Shown here in pieces: positions 8,164-17,043 of a stretch of 64,000 bases of DNA. The stretch is from an uncultured Clostridium sp. Its GTDB lineage: Bacteria; Bacillota; Clostridia; TANB77; CAG-508. A program made the position numbers and the translations under genes. The notes under the pieces were generated by a model. It did no database searches. It saw only the letters and a program-made list of their open reading frames with translations, and was not told the DNA's origin. Every line of letters begins with the position of its first letter. Positions within the stretch are counted from its first letter, which is position 1. The stretch spans positions 1 to 64,000 of the forward strand of contig CAMMDS010000004.1 of NCBI GenBank assembly GCA_946495655.1, given 5' to 3'.

Positions 8164-9141
8164 TTATTTAGTAATACTTTTCTCTATGACCTCATAATCT
8201 AGCAATTCAATTTTGTTTGATATATATTCTTTATTATTATCAATATCTTTAGATAAATCTGTACTTAAATATTTTTTATTATCATCCGCAAATACTGTAA
8301 CTACTGGTTTATTTACTTTCTCTTGATAAATTACACTTGCTAAAAAATTTGCTCCTGATGAAATTCCAACTCCTAAACCTAAATCTTTTGCTAGTTTTCT
8401 GGACATATTAACTGCATCATCATCATTTACTAATATAATATCATCCACTAAATCTCTATCAAAAAGATCCGGAACAAAGTCGTCTCCAATTCCTTCAATT
8501 TTATGGTGTGCTATCATTTTATTTTGTGAAATCAATGGCATTTTATCAGGTTCTAATGCTATTATCTTTATATTATTATCATATTTTTTTAGTTTTTTAC
8601 CTATTCCTATTAATGTTCCTCCTGTTCCAACACCTGATATGAATGCGTCTACTTTTTCTGGTAATGCTTCTACTATTTCATTCCCTGTTGTTTCATAATG
8701 TGCTAATAAATTATCCGTATTCGCAAACTGATTAGCTAAAAATGCATTATTCTCTTCCGCAAATTTTTTAGCTTCTTCCAAACATTTTTTAAATCCTCCT
8801 TCTTCTTTAGAAATAAGAGTTACGTGTACTCCATAGTTATTCATAAGTTTTACTCTCTCTACACTTGCCCATTCTGGCATAAAAATATATACCGGATGAT
8901 TAAAATAAGCACCCAAAGCTGCAAGTGAAATTCCTGTATTTCCACTAGTTGCTTCAACTATTGGCATATTGGCTTTGAGTTCATTTCTTTCTTTAGCTTT
9001 AGTTATTATATAATATGCCACTCTGTCCTTTATACTACCTGTAGGATTATAAGCTTCCAATTTTGTATATACAAAATTGATTTTTTGATTCATTTTATAT
9101 GATATCTTTATCATTGGAGTATTTCCTATATGTTCAAGCAT
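8164..9141 (-). CDS. PLP-dependent cysteine synthase family enzyme
   Basis: A 325-residue fold-type II PLP enzyme. MLEHIGNTPMIKI is the usual start of CysK/CBS proteins; NPTGSIKDR carries the PLP lysine; EATSGNTGI binds the substrate carboxylate; GVGTGGTLIGIGK is the phosphate-cradle loop. The family joins O-acetylserine or serine with sulfide or homocysteine. The C-terminus has no CBS or ACT domain. I start at 9141, where AGGGAGGAG lies seven bases upstream; a longer reading to 9201 would begin inside the promoter. Substrate choice (cysteine synthase versus a beta-replacing relative) cannot be fixed from the sequence alone. Confidence 0.85.
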   Translation of the reverse strand: MLEHIGNTPMIKISYKMNQKINFVYTKLEAYNPTGSIKDRVAYYIITKAKERNELKANMPIVEATSGNTGISLAALGAYFNHPVYIFMPEWASVERVKLMNNYGVHVTLISKEEGGFKKCLEEAKKFAEENNAFLANQFANTDNLLAHYETTGNEIVEALPEKVDAFISGVGTGGTLIGIGKKLKKYDNNIKIIALEPDKMPLISQNKMIAHHKIEGIGDDFVPDLFDRDLVDDIILVNDDDAVNMSRKLAKDLGLGVGISSGANFLASVIYQEKVNKPVVTVFADDNKKYLSTDLSKDIDNNKEYISNKIELLDYEVIEKSITK

Positions 9142-9172
9142 TATATATCTCCTCCCTATTTTAAATGTATTT

Positions 9173-9201
9173 ATTATATATAATATACATTTTTTTGGCA
9201 A
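9173..9201 (-). promoter_or_regulatory. Promoter of the cysteine-synthase-like gene
   Basis: TTGCCA (9201-9196) and TATAAT (9178-9173) on the minus strand, 17-bp spacer. Its position supports the shorter start at 9141. Confidence 0.65.
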
Positions 9202-9220
9202 CTGTTATTTTTACTATGTA

Positions 9221-9249
9221 TTGAAAACCATTTATTTTTATAATATAAT
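9221..9249 (+). promoter_or_regulatory. Promoter of the metallophosphoesterase gene
   Basis: TTGAAA (9221-9226) and TATAAT (9244-9249), 17-bp spacer, 30 bp upstream of the ATG. Confidence 0.6.
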
Positions 9250-9279
9250 ATTTATATATAATTCGATGGAGGTGTAGTT

Positions 9280-10089
9280 ATGGATAAAATTGCAATTATT
9301 TCTGATGTTCACGGAAATATTACTGCCCTTAAAGCTGTAATTAATGATATTGAATCAAGACATATTGATAAAATATTCTGTCTAGGTGATAGTGTTTTAA
9401 AAAGTTGTAATTCAGATTTAGTAATCGATTTACTTCGTGAAAAATGCGATGTTATTATAAAAGGGAATTGTGATGAAGCTATAACTAGACCTGATATACC
9501 TAAAGGGAAATTTTGGACAAGAGATTTAATAGGCGAAGATCGTGCTTCATTTATATATAATTTACCCATTTCATATGAATTTTATTTAAGCGGATACTTA
9601 ATCAGACTTTTTCATGCATCACCTTTTGGATTAGATTATGTTTTTAATCCAATGTTCTCAAATAAAAATACAATATATTCTGCAACAGAAATACACAACG
9701 GTTTAGAATTGTTTGAAAATACAGAATTTATTGGAAAAACAAATGTTGATCCTATTCCTGATATAGTCGGATATGGACATATTCATACTCCAAATATTTT
9801 TAGAATTGGCAATAAAACTATATTTAACCCAGGAAGTATTGGTATGCCTATTGAGATGCTTAATGATAATCCATCAGACAAAACTAATCAATTTTCTACG
9901 GTTGCATCATATATTATCTTAGAAGGTAATTATGAGAGCAAAGTTCTTTCTTCTATAAGTTTTAATCTTGTAAGACTTCCATACAATATTGAAGAAGAGA
10001 TTAAACTTTTAGAAAAATCAACATTACCTAGTAAAAATAGAGTTATAGCTGAATTACGAAGTGCTACTAATTACTCGAATTTTAAATGA
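9280..10089 (+). CDS. Calcineurin-like metallophosphoesterase
   Basis: A 269-residue phosphoesterase with the metal-binding signature of the YfcE/protein-phosphatase-like family: D9-x-H11 (SDVHGN), GD in CLGDS, GN-C-D in KGNCDEA, a histidine in LFHASPF, and GHIHTP near residue 166, followed by NPGSIGMP. It is predicted to hydrolyse phosphomono- or diesters with a two-metal centre in the cytosol; the substrate is unknown. ATGGAGGTG gives a strong ribosome site. Only 24 bp separate it from the uridylyltransferase gene, so the two are probably one operon ending at the terminator near 11.4 kb. Confidence 0.85.
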   Translation: MDKIAIISDVHGNITALKAVINDIESRHIDKIFCLGDSVLKSCNSDLVIDLLREKCDVIIKGNCDEAITRPDIPKGKFWTRDLIGEDRASFIYNLPISYEFYLSGYLIRLFHASPFGLDYVFNPMFSNKNTIYSATEIHNGLELFENTEFIGKTNVDPIPDIVGYGHIHTPNIFRIGNKTIFNPGSIGMPIEMLNDNPSDKTNQFSTVASYIILEGNYESKVLSSISFNLVRLPYNIEEEIKLLEKSTLPSKNRVIAELRSATNYSNFK

Positions 10090-10113
10090 TTATTGTATAA
10101 AGAAGGTTTGTAT

Positions 10114-11358
10114 ATGGATGATAAACTGAAAATTGTAAAAGAAAAATTAGAAAAATATAATCAACAACATTTAATACAATTTTATTCTGAACTTACAGAT
10201 GTGCAAAAAAGTAATTTATTAAATCAGATATTGAAAATAGATTTTGAAGAAATTTTAGAATTATATGAAAAATCTAAAACTGATATATTTGAATCTACAG
10301 AAGAAATAGAACCTATAGATTATTCTATTAAATCTGAACTATCTAGTAATAAAATTAAACAACTAGAAAATTTAGGATTAAAGGCAATAAAATCAGGAAA
10401 AGTTGGTGTGATTACATTAGCAGGAGGTCAAGGCTCTCGACTTGGCTTTTCTGGGCCTAAAGGTACTTTTTGCTTAGATATTAAACCACAAAAATCATTA
10501 TTTGAAATTTTATGTGATTATTTAAAAAAATATTCTTTAAAATACAAAGTTAATATTCCCTGGTACATAATGACAAGTACTAATAACTATTTTGATACAA
10601 TAAGTTTCTTTGAACAAAATAATTTTTTTGGATATGATAGAAATAATATTCTATTTTTTACACAAGAAAATATGCCAATAATTGATATTCATGGTAAGTT
10701 AGTCCTTTCAGAAATATATTCTGTAAATCTAGCTTCTAATGGAAATGGTAATTTATTTAGTGCTTTAAAAAAAGCAAATTTAATTAAAGACATGGAAAAT
10801 AGAAAATTACAATGGCTTTTTGTAGGTGGAATAGATAATGTATTATTAGATCCATTAGATCCAATATTTATTGGATTTGCCATAAATTCAAAATTTGAAA
10901 TAGCTTCTAAAACACTATTTAAAGAATCTCCTAAAGACTTTAATTGGATATTTGCAAAAAAGAGTAATAAGCCTTCTATTGTTGACTGTGAGAACTTTAC
11001 TGAAGAAATATCAAAACTAAAAGATGGTAACGGAAAATTCTTGTATAGAGAAACAAATATGCTTGCTCATTTATTCAATATAAATGCAATTAAGAAAATG
11101 TCTAATATATCTTTACCATATCATAGGGCATTTAGAAAAAATCCTTTTGTTAATACTGAAGGTATGAAACAAGTGCCAGATACTCCTAACATATATAAAT
11201 TTGAACAATTTGTTTTTGATGCTTTTCCATATTTTGATAATATTGCACTTCTTAGAGTTGATTCAGAAAAAGAGTTTGCACCAATAAAAGATTTTAATAG
11301 TAAATTTAATCCTGAAATTGCTGCTCAAAAATATGAAAAATTTGTTTTAAATAAATAA
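10114..11358 (+). CDS. UDP-sugar pyrophosphorylase (UAP1/UDPGP family)
   Basis: A 414-residue protein of the eukaryotic-type UDPGP family, which makes UDP-GlcNAc or UDP-glucose from UTP and the sugar 1-phosphate. The nucleotide-binding loop is LAGGQGSRLGFSGPKGTF; NGNGNLFSAL and the VGGIDNVLLDPLDP metal/nucleotide segment follow, and the C-terminus has FEQFVFDAFP, characteristic of UAP1-like proteins. This is distinct from the bacterial GlmU and GalU families. I start at the ATG at 10114 with AGAAGG 7 bases upstream; a TTG at 10093 gives a longer but less likely form. Which sugar it uses is an inference. Confidence 0.8.
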   Translation: MDDKLKIVKEKLEKYNQQHLIQFYSELTDVQKSNLLNQILKIDFEEILELYEKSKTDIFESTEEIEPIDYSIKSELSSNKIKQLENLGLKAIKSGKVGVITLAGGQGSRLGFSGPKGTFCLDIKPQKSLFEILCDYLKKYSLKYKVNIPWYIMTSTNNYFDTISFFEQNNFFGYDRNNILFFTQENMPIIDIHGKLVLSEIYSVNLASNGNGNLFSALKKANLIKDMENRKLQWLFVGGIDNVLLDPLDPIFIGFAINSKFEIASKTLFKESPKDFNWIFAKKSNKPSIVDCENFTEEISKLKDGNGKFLYRETNMLAHLFNINAIKKMSNISLPYHRAFRKNPFVNTEGMKQVPDTPNIYKFEQFVFDAFPYFDNIALLRVDSEKEFAPIKDFNSKFNPEIAAQKYEKFVLNK

Positions 11359-11365
11359 TTTACAA

Positions 11366-11414
11366 AAAAAGATTGTTCTTATTTCAAATTTCGACAAATA
11401 AGAACAATCTTTTT
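11366..11414 (+). terminator. Strong intrinsic terminator
   Basis: A 19-bp perfect stem starting AAAAAGATTGTTC and ending GAACAATCTTTTT with an 11-nt loop, 7 bp after the uridylyltransferase stop. Confidence 0.9.
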
Positions 11415-11443
11415 AACAGATTTTACATTTTTTGTAAAAAGTA

Positions 11444-11472
11444 TTGATTTTTTTATTAAGATACAATATAAT
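11444..11472 (+). promoter_or_regulatory. Orphan sigma-A-like promoter
   Basis: TTGATT (11444-11449) and TATAAT (11467-11472), 17-bp spacer. No plus-strand gene follows for 1.1 kb. The possible transcript contains a short hairpin, TGGTAAGGCCATACCA, near 11.52 kb. It may drive a small RNA. Confidence 0.45.
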
Positions 11473-11721
11473 TTATTCATACTGTTAGAGATTAACGTAA
11501 TCCATTTTGTTTTTAATCTTGGTAAGGCCATACCATTTATTTCATAAATTTATTTTTGTCTAAAATATTTAGTTACGGAATTGTTTTGAGTCATGTTTTA
11601 TTTATTTCATTTTTTGATATACTATTTCCATATCTAGATACAAATATTAATTAGATAATAGTAATATCAGCAGTATGTACTGTTTTCTTTTGTGATGTAG
11701 AAGATGCATATTCTACATCTT
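11473..11721. other. Gene-poor intergenic stretch
   Basis: No coding sequence is convincing on either strand. It holds the TGGTAAGGCCATACCA hairpin and, at 11694-11719, an inverted repeat (GATGTAGAA with TTCTACATC) beside the stop of the minus-strand gene. Confidence 0.5.
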
Positions 11722-12219
11722 CTAATATTGCACTCCAACTAATTCATATTCATAATTTTTATAATTAGGAATATATTGTTTTAATATCTCTTGGAATTTC
11801 TTACTGCTTTTATTAATTTTCAAACGGCAGAACTCATAAAATATAACATATTCTATTATTTCTTTTCTATATTTTACTATATCTGGATTTATTATAATTC
11901 TATTTGCTAATCTTTTTCCCAATCTTTTATCCAAACGCATTATTTTATAATCATCTGGTGCAAATTTTAATGTTGTTCTTACTTTCTCCATTATAATATC
12001 TAGTTCTTTATTAGCAATTGCATCATACATTTTTTCTAATAACATTTCCACAATTATATCATTATTAACTTTTTTGTATTTTATTGGAAGGCTTATCGCT
12101 ATTTGTTTTTCTTCTAAATCTAGTTTAGGGTTTTTTATTCTTTTATAAGATACTTTTAGATTATAACTAATCCCAAAAATTTTTACTGATTTTAATATAC
12201 TTTCTTTAACATTTTTCAT
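11722..12219 (-). CDS. Degenerate YgjP/M48-like metallopeptidase homologue
   Basis: A 165-residue protein. Its C-terminal half (LGKRLANRIIINPDIVKYRK, IIEYVIFYEFCRLKIN, FQEILKQYIPNYK) aligns by eye with YgjP/DUF45 metallopeptidases, where the same positions read W-G-S-C, then V-x-H-E-L-x-H, then F-W-x-x-x-x-x-x-P-x-Y. Here the zinc motif HExxH has become YEFCR, so the two histidine ligands are lost while the fold-defining residues remain. The N-terminal half also fits the family's beta-sheet region. It is probably a non-catalytic relative. Codon structure is intact over the full length, so it is not an obvious pseudogene. Function unknown. Confidence 0.55.
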   Translation of the reverse strand: MKNVKESILKSVKIFGISYNLKVSYKRIKNPKLDLEEKQIAISLPIKYKKVNNDIIVEMLLEKMYDAIANKELDIIMEKVRTTLKFAPDDYKIMRLDKRLGKRLANRIIINPDIVKYRKEIIEYVIFYEFCRLKINKSSKKFQEILKQYIPNYKNYEYELVGVQY

Positions 12220-12439
12220 AGCATTTGCCTCCTATTTTTTATTTACAAATTAATTATTTACTTAGATTTTTATGTTTTTATTTTTTCTTTTTCTCTGAAC
12301 TTTTGTTTGTATTATTTTACACTTCATTTTATATTTTGTCAATAGTTTTTCTCAAAAATTTGTTCGGTTTTTTTAAAATTTTTATTTTTCATATTTTGAT
12401 ATTAAATTGACTAAAACAATTCTCTATGATAAATTATAA

Positions 12440-12572
12440 GAAAAGTGGCTTCGCCATATGTGCATTTCGCTTGGCGAATATGCACAGCCCAAAGAAACTT
12501 AACCTTGTTGTATAGTAAGAATCGCTAAAAATACTAAAATATCGAGGAAATCGTCGATTTTCACTATACAAT
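12440..12572. repeat. Pair of strong inverted repeats upstream of dgt
   Basis: Two stem-loops: GTGCATTTCGC with GCGAATATGCAC around a 3-nt loop near 12460-12485, and a 17-bp arm TTGTATAGTAAGAATCG (12508-12524) whose partner is at 12555-12571 with 15 of 17 positions paired. They may form a leader structure or a mobile palindromic element. Confidence 0.5.
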
Positions 12573-12603
12573 AAATAAATTAAAGAGAGGGTTGATTACA
12601 AAA

Positions 12604-13800
12604 ATGAGAAATTCTTTTAGCTCTGTTTCTATGAGCAATACAAATCCTAAATGGAATAATACAATTTCAAGATTATCTCCCTTATATTCTAGAAACAATG
12701 ATATACGCTCTGAATTTGAAAGGGATTTTACTAGAATTATACATAGTAATGCATACAGAAGATTAAAACATAAAACTCAAGTATTCTATTCTCCACAAAA
12801 TGATCATATATGTACACGTATAGAACATGTGAACCACGTTGAATCAATTAGTTATACAATATCTCATTATCTTGGATTAAATGATGAGCTTACACGTGCA
12901 ATTGCAGTATCTCATGATTTAGGTCATAGTCCTTTTGGTCATAAAGGAGAAAAAATCTTAGATAAAATTTGTAAAAGGGATTTGAATTCTTCGTTTTGGC
13001 ACGAAAAGAATGGATTATTTTTTATTGATAATACTGAACTTTTAGAAGATAATGAAGGTAATAAGCAAAATTTAAATTTAACATATGGTGTTAGAGATGG
13101 AATTATTTCACATTGTGGTGAAATTGATGAGAATTCTATTAAACCACGAGAAGATTTTATCTCTCTTGATGAATATCAATATCCAAATCAATTTGCTCCA
13201 TATACTTGGGAAGCTTGTGTGGTTAAAATTTCTGATAAAATTTCATATATTGGAAGGGATATTGAAGATGCTGTTACATTAGGAATACTAGATGAACATT
13301 TAGATAAATTATATGATTTATTAGGATATACTAGTGGAACTATTAATAATACCGTTATAATAAATAATTTAATTTATGATTTATGTAATAATTCATCTCC
13401 AGATAAAGGATTATGTTTTTCAGATCAATCTTTAGAACTTATGAATAAAATCAAAAAGTTCAATTATGAATATATTTATTTATCAGATATATTAAAACCT
13501 TCTGATAACTATTTCTCAGTCGTCATAGAACAAATTTATAATACTTTAAAAAATACATATAACGGTACAAAAACATTTGATCAGTTACATAAACTTAAAA
13601 AATTTTATCCTAATTTAGTAACAAGATTTATTGATTGGTTTGATAACTTTTCTACATTAGGTGATAGGAAAAACTTAAAGAATAAAGTATTATTTGATAT
13701 TGAAAAACCTAATGATTATTATTTTGCTATAGTTTTATATATAGCAGGAATGACAGACAAATTTGCTATTGATACTTATAATGAAATAATAGGATTTTAA
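12604..13800 (+). CDS. dgt: dGTPase-like HD-domain triphosphohydrolase
   Basis: A 398-residue HD-family enzyme. FERDFTRIIHSNAYRRLKHKTQV followed by RIEHVNHV and AVSHDLGHSPFGHKGE are the hallmark blocks of deoxyguanosinetriphosphate triphosphohydrolases; the HD pair is in SHDLGH. It converts dGTP (or dNTPs) to the deoxynucleoside and triphosphate. I use the ATG at 12604; a TTG at 12592 abuts the GAGAGGG site and is less likely. Anaerobic ribonucleotide reductase genes lie convergently beside it, so this block controls dNTP supply. Some dGTPases also limit phage DNA synthesis, but nothing here shows that role. Confidence 0.85.
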   Translation: MRNSFSSVSMSNTNPKWNNTISRLSPLYSRNNDIRSEFERDFTRIIHSNAYRRLKHKTQVFYSPQNDHICTRIEHVNHVESISYTISHYLGLNDELTRAIAVSHDLGHSPFGHKGEKILDKICKRDLNSSFWHEKNGLFFIDNTELLEDNEGNKQNLNLTYGVRDGIISHCGEIDENSIKPREDFISLDEYQYPNQFAPYTWEACVVKISDKISYIGRDIEDAVTLGILDEHLDKLYDLLGYTSGTINNTVIINNLIYDLCNNSSPDKGLCFSDQSLELMNKIKKFNYEYIYLSDILKPSDNYFSVVIEQIYNTLKNTYNGTKTFDQLHKLKKFYPNLVTRFIDWFDNFSTLGDRKNLKNKVLFDIEKPNDYYFAIVLYIAGMTDKFAIDTYNEIIGF

Positions 13801-13807
13801 TTAGATT

Positions 13808-13853
13808 AAAAGAGGTGAGAAATATAGTACTAAATTAATTTCTTACCTCTTTT
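13808..13853. terminator. Bidirectional terminator between dgt and nrdG
   Basis: AAAAGAGGTGAGAAAT (13808-13823) pairs with ATTTCTTACCTCTTTT (13838-13853), with T-tracts for both convergent genes. Confidence 0.85.
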
Positions 13854-13874
13854 ATAATATGTCTTTTATTTATT

Positions 13875-14396
13875 TTAAAATTTATATTCTACCATTTTAT
13901 TTTCTTTTAGACTTTCTTGTACATCAAGTATTCTTTGATTAGATGAACCTCTGAATTTTAATTTTAAATCTTTTTTATCTTCTTCAAACTTTCCATCTAC
14001 AACCACATCAATATATTTAAGCAATTCTTTAGTAGTCTCACTTTGTTTTGCCATTTTTCCTACTACATCTTTTTCAAAGTCAAATCCAGTATAGCACCAG
14101 ATTTTTTTATCTGGAAATTTTTCCTTTGCTTTTTTTACTAGTGGTAATAATCCTTCTTGATTTACTGGTTCTAATGGTTCTCCTCCAAGTAATGTAAGCC
14201 CTGAAATATAATCATGATCTAAATCTTTTAATACTTCTTCTTCTTGACTTTCTGTAAATTTTTTTCCATAGTTAAAATCCCAAGCACATTCATTAAAACA
14301 TCCTTTACAATGGTGATTACAACCACTGACAAATACAGAAACTCTAACTCCTTCTCCATTGGCAACATCTATTCTTTTAATATCTGCATAGTTCAC
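13875..14396 (-). CDS. nrdG: Anaerobic RNR activating radical-SAM protein
   Basis: A 173-residue radical-SAM protein with C26-x3-C30-x2-C33 (CNHHCKGC), the motif that holds the 4Fe-4S cluster, and GGEP (LLGGEPLEP) for SAM binding. It generates the glycyl radical on NrdD. Length and motifs are normal. It lies downstream of nrdD with an unusually long 193-bp gap that contains a structured element. AAGGAGGG precedes the ATG. Confidence 0.93.
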   Translation of the reverse strand: MNYADIKRIDVANGEGVRVSVFVSGCNHHCKGCFNECAWDFNYGKKFTESQEEEVLKDLDHDYISGLTLLGGEPLEPVNQEGLLPLVKKAKEKFPDKKIWCYTGFDFEKDVVGKMAKQSETTKELLKYIDVVVDGKFEEDKKDLKLKFRGSSNQRILDVQESLKENKMVEYKF

Positions 14397-14450
14397 TCTA
14401 TTTCCCTCCTTGTAGCTTGTTTTTATAGATTACTCTACATTGTTTTTCCC

Positions 14451-14578
14451 TTGCTAAACTTTGCTAGTTGGAAAAGAATTGCTATTTTGGCTAGGCAAAC
14501 AAGCAAGAAAACCGGAAGCGTACTTATTGTACGCTGAGGACTTTCGCAGGCGAAGTTTAACAACGCCAAAATACAATT
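14451..14578 (-). repeat. Structured element between nrdD and nrdG
   Basis: Contains TTGCTAAACTTTGC (14451-14464) complementary to GCGAAGTTTAACAA (14550-14563), AATTGCTATTTTGGC (14477-14491) complementary to GCCAAAATACAATT (14565-14578), and internal hairpins GCGTAC/GTACGC (14518-14534) and CTTTCGC/GCGAAG (14541-14555). The two long pairings cross, as in a pseudoknot or two alternative folds. It may be a palindromic dispersed repeat or a regulatory RNA. Confidence 0.55.
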
Positions 14579-14589
14579 ATTTTTCAACA

Positions 14590-16716
14590 TTATAGATGCA
14601 TTACTCTTTGCTTAATCTCCTTCGTCTTTCCAGCATTCCAGAAATTTTCCCCTAAGTAACCACATGTTCTTCTAACAACTGTCATTTTTGAATGGTCTTT
14701 ATTTCCACAGTTTGGACATTCCCACTCATTATTATCATTTATTATTATTTCTCCATCAAATCCACAGATATGACAATAATCTGATTTTGTATTAAATTCT
14801 GCATATTGAATATTATCATATATAAATTTAACTACTGTTTCTAATGCATCTAAATTCTTTTCCATATTTGGTATCTCTATATATGAAATTGCTCCACCTG
14901 ATGATATTTTTTGGAATTCACTTTCAAATTTTAGTTTCTCAAATGCATCTATTTTTTCTCTTACGTCTACATGATATGAGTTTGTATAGTAACCTTTATC
15001 TGTAACATCTTTAATAGTTCCATATCTTTCTTTATCTATTCTAGCAAATTTGTAACATAAACTTTCTGCTGGTGTTCCATATAAAGCAAATCCAATATTT
15101 GTTTCTTTTTTCCATCTATCTGTTGTTTCTCTTAAATGTTTCATTACTTTTACAGCAAATTCATGTCCTTCTGGCTCTGTCTGAGATACACCTTTCATTA
15201 ATTTTGTCATTTCATATACTCCAATGTATCCTAAAGAAATAGTTGAATATCCACCATACAATAATTTGTCTATTTTCTCTCCTTTTTGTAAACGTGCAAT
15301 TGCACCATGTTGCCAATGAATTGGGCTAATATCTGAATGTGTACCTAACAATGCATAATGCCTACACATTAAAGCTTCTTTACAAAGTTCCAATCTCTCG
15401 TCTAATAGTTTCCAGAATTTATCTTCATCGCCATCTGCTATAATTGCTACTTGTGGTAAGTTTATACTTACAACTCCTTGATTAAATCTTCCTTCAAATT
15501 TGTAATTTCCATTCTCATCTTTCCAAGGAGATAAGAAACTTCTACATCCCATTGGGCTAAACACATTACCTTCATAGTTTTCTCTCATTTTTTTAGCAGA
15601 GATATAATCAGGATACATTCTTTTTGCAGAACATTTAACAGCAAGTCTTGTTAAGTAATCATATTCTCCACCTTGTAAATTATTAAATTCGTCTAAAACA
15701 TAAACAAGTTTTGGAAATGCTGGTGTAACATATACTCCTGCTTCATTTTTTATTCCTTCATATCTTTGTCTTAAAATTTCTTCTATAATCATTGCATTTT
15801 CTTTTATATATGGATCGTCTTTTTCTAAGTGTAAGAATAATGTTACGAATGGTGATTGTCCATTTGTTGTCATTAATGTATTTATTTGATATTGAATTGT
15901 TTGTACTCCTGATTTTAGTTCAGCTTTCACTCTATCTTGTACTAAATCTTCTATGACTTCATCTGGCAATTTTCCTTTATATTTTTCGTCTATTTGTTTT
16001 TTAAATTTGTCATAGCTTTTTCTTAAATATTTTCCTAAATGTATCATATCAACAGATTGTCCACCATATTGATTACTTGCAACTGCAGCAATTATTTGAG
16101 TAGTTACTGTACATGCAACTTGGAAACTTTTTGGGCTTTCTATCATTTTTCCATTCATAACAGTTCCGTTATCTAACATATCTGCAATATTTATTAAACA
16201 ACAATTAAAGATTGGTTGTACAAAATAATCTGCATCATGGAAATGTAAAACTCCTTCTGCATCTGCTTTAGCTATTTTTTCAGGTAGTAATAATCTTCTA
16301 GTTAAATCTCTAGATACTTCTCCTGCTATATAATCTCTTTGTGTAGATGCTAACATTGTATTTTTATTTGAATTTTCTTCTGCTAATTCTTTATTATCAT
16401 TTCTTATAATTCCAAGTATTGTCTCATCTGTAGTGTTTTGTTTTCTAACTAGTGCTCTTGTATAACGATATACAATATATTTTTTAGCAAGTTCATATTT
16501 ATTTATTTCCATTAATTTTTCTTCAATAATGTCTTGTATATCTTCTACTAACATTCTTTTTTTATTTAATTCTTCGATATATTTAATAATTTCTTTTATA
16601 TCTTCTTTTGTTGCTCTTTCTGCTGGTTTTACTTCTTTATTTGCTTTTTCAATAGCTATTTGAATTTTAGATCTATCATAATCTACTGCCCTTCCATCTC
16701 TTTTAATAACTTTCAT
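14590..16716 (-). CDS. nrdD: Anaerobic ribonucleoside-triphosphate reductase
   Basis: A 708-residue class III RNR. The N-terminal ATP-cone (VIKRDGRAVDYDRSKIQIAI) gives allosteric control by ATP/dATP. The glycyl-radical region near the C-terminus reads RRTCGYLG with the radical glycine at about residue 686. A zinc site is formed by C648/C651 (CHIC) and C667/C670 (CPNC). It reduces NTPs to dNTPs without oxygen. GGGGGAGG precedes the ATG. It is followed by nrdG. The enzyme implies anaerobic growth. Confidence 0.95.
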   Translation of the reverse strand: MKVIKRDGRAVDYDRSKIQIAIEKANKEVKPAERATKEDIKEIIKYIEELNKKRMLVEDIQDIIEEKLMEINKYELAKKYIVYRYTRALVRKQNTTDETILGIIRNDNKELAEENSNKNTMLASTQRDYIAGEVSRDLTRRLLLPEKIAKADAEGVLHFHDADYFVQPIFNCCLINIADMLDNGTVMNGKMIESPKSFQVACTVTTQIIAAVASNQYGGQSVDMIHLGKYLRKSYDKFKKQIDEKYKGKLPDEVIEDLVQDRVKAELKSGVQTIQYQINTLMTTNGQSPFVTLFLHLEKDDPYIKENAMIIEEILRQRYEGIKNEAGVYVTPAFPKLVYVLDEFNNLQGGEYDYLTRLAVKCSAKRMYPDYISAKKMRENYEGNVFSPMGCRSFLSPWKDENGNYKFEGRFNQGVVSINLPQVAIIADGDEDKFWKLLDERLELCKEALMCRHYALLGTHSDISPIHWQHGAIARLQKGEKIDKLLYGGYSTISLGYIGVYEMTKLMKGVSQTEPEGHEFAVKVMKHLRETTDRWKKETNIGFALYGTPAESLCYKFARIDKERYGTIKDVTDKGYYTNSYHVDVREKIDAFEKLKFESEFQKISSGGAISYIEIPNMEKNLDALETVVKFIYDNIQYAEFNTKSDYCHICGFDGEIIINDNNEWECPNCGNKDHSKMTVVRRTCGYLGENFWNAGKTKEIKQRVMHL

Positions 16717-17043
16717 TTTACATTTCCTCCCCCTGTTAAATTATGTTTTTATTATATCCCTTTTTTTGTTTTTTTCTGTTGCAAATGCCACATATTATGA
16801 AAGTTAACTTTTTCGACCTTTTTCTCTTTACAGTCTGTAGCTTTTTGATTCTAAAAAAGAAATATTACATTTGTGTTACAATTTTTTTCTTAGATACCAT
16901 TGCTTTTGACTCTTGTTTCCTTTATAATAGTTTTATGTATATATGACATAAAAAATAGAGAATATTAAATGTACATAAGAAGAATTTATAAATATATAGA
17001 AAGTCTAAAATAAGATTATTTTTAGAAAGGAACGTATAATAAA
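16717..17043. other. Divergent promoter region, nrdD / Crp-Fnr-like gene
   Basis: No gene is visible. A TATAAT (16756-16751, minus strand) lies about 35 bp before nrdD with no good -35. A small dyad, TTGTGTTACAA (16871-16881), could be an operator, perhaps for a Crp/Fnr-type protein. The plus-strand regulator has AAAGGAAC before its ATG. Confidence 0.4.

Noticed and set aside
9142-9201. Longer N-terminus for the cysteine-synthase-like protein
   Set aside because: The extra residues (PKKCILYIINTFKIG) are unlike the family, and the region holds the -35 and -10 of a good promoter.
12225-12410. Small plus-strand membrane-like frame
   Set aside because: It is a Phe/Leu-rich frame in T-rich intergenic DNA with no ribosome site; such frames arise by composition.
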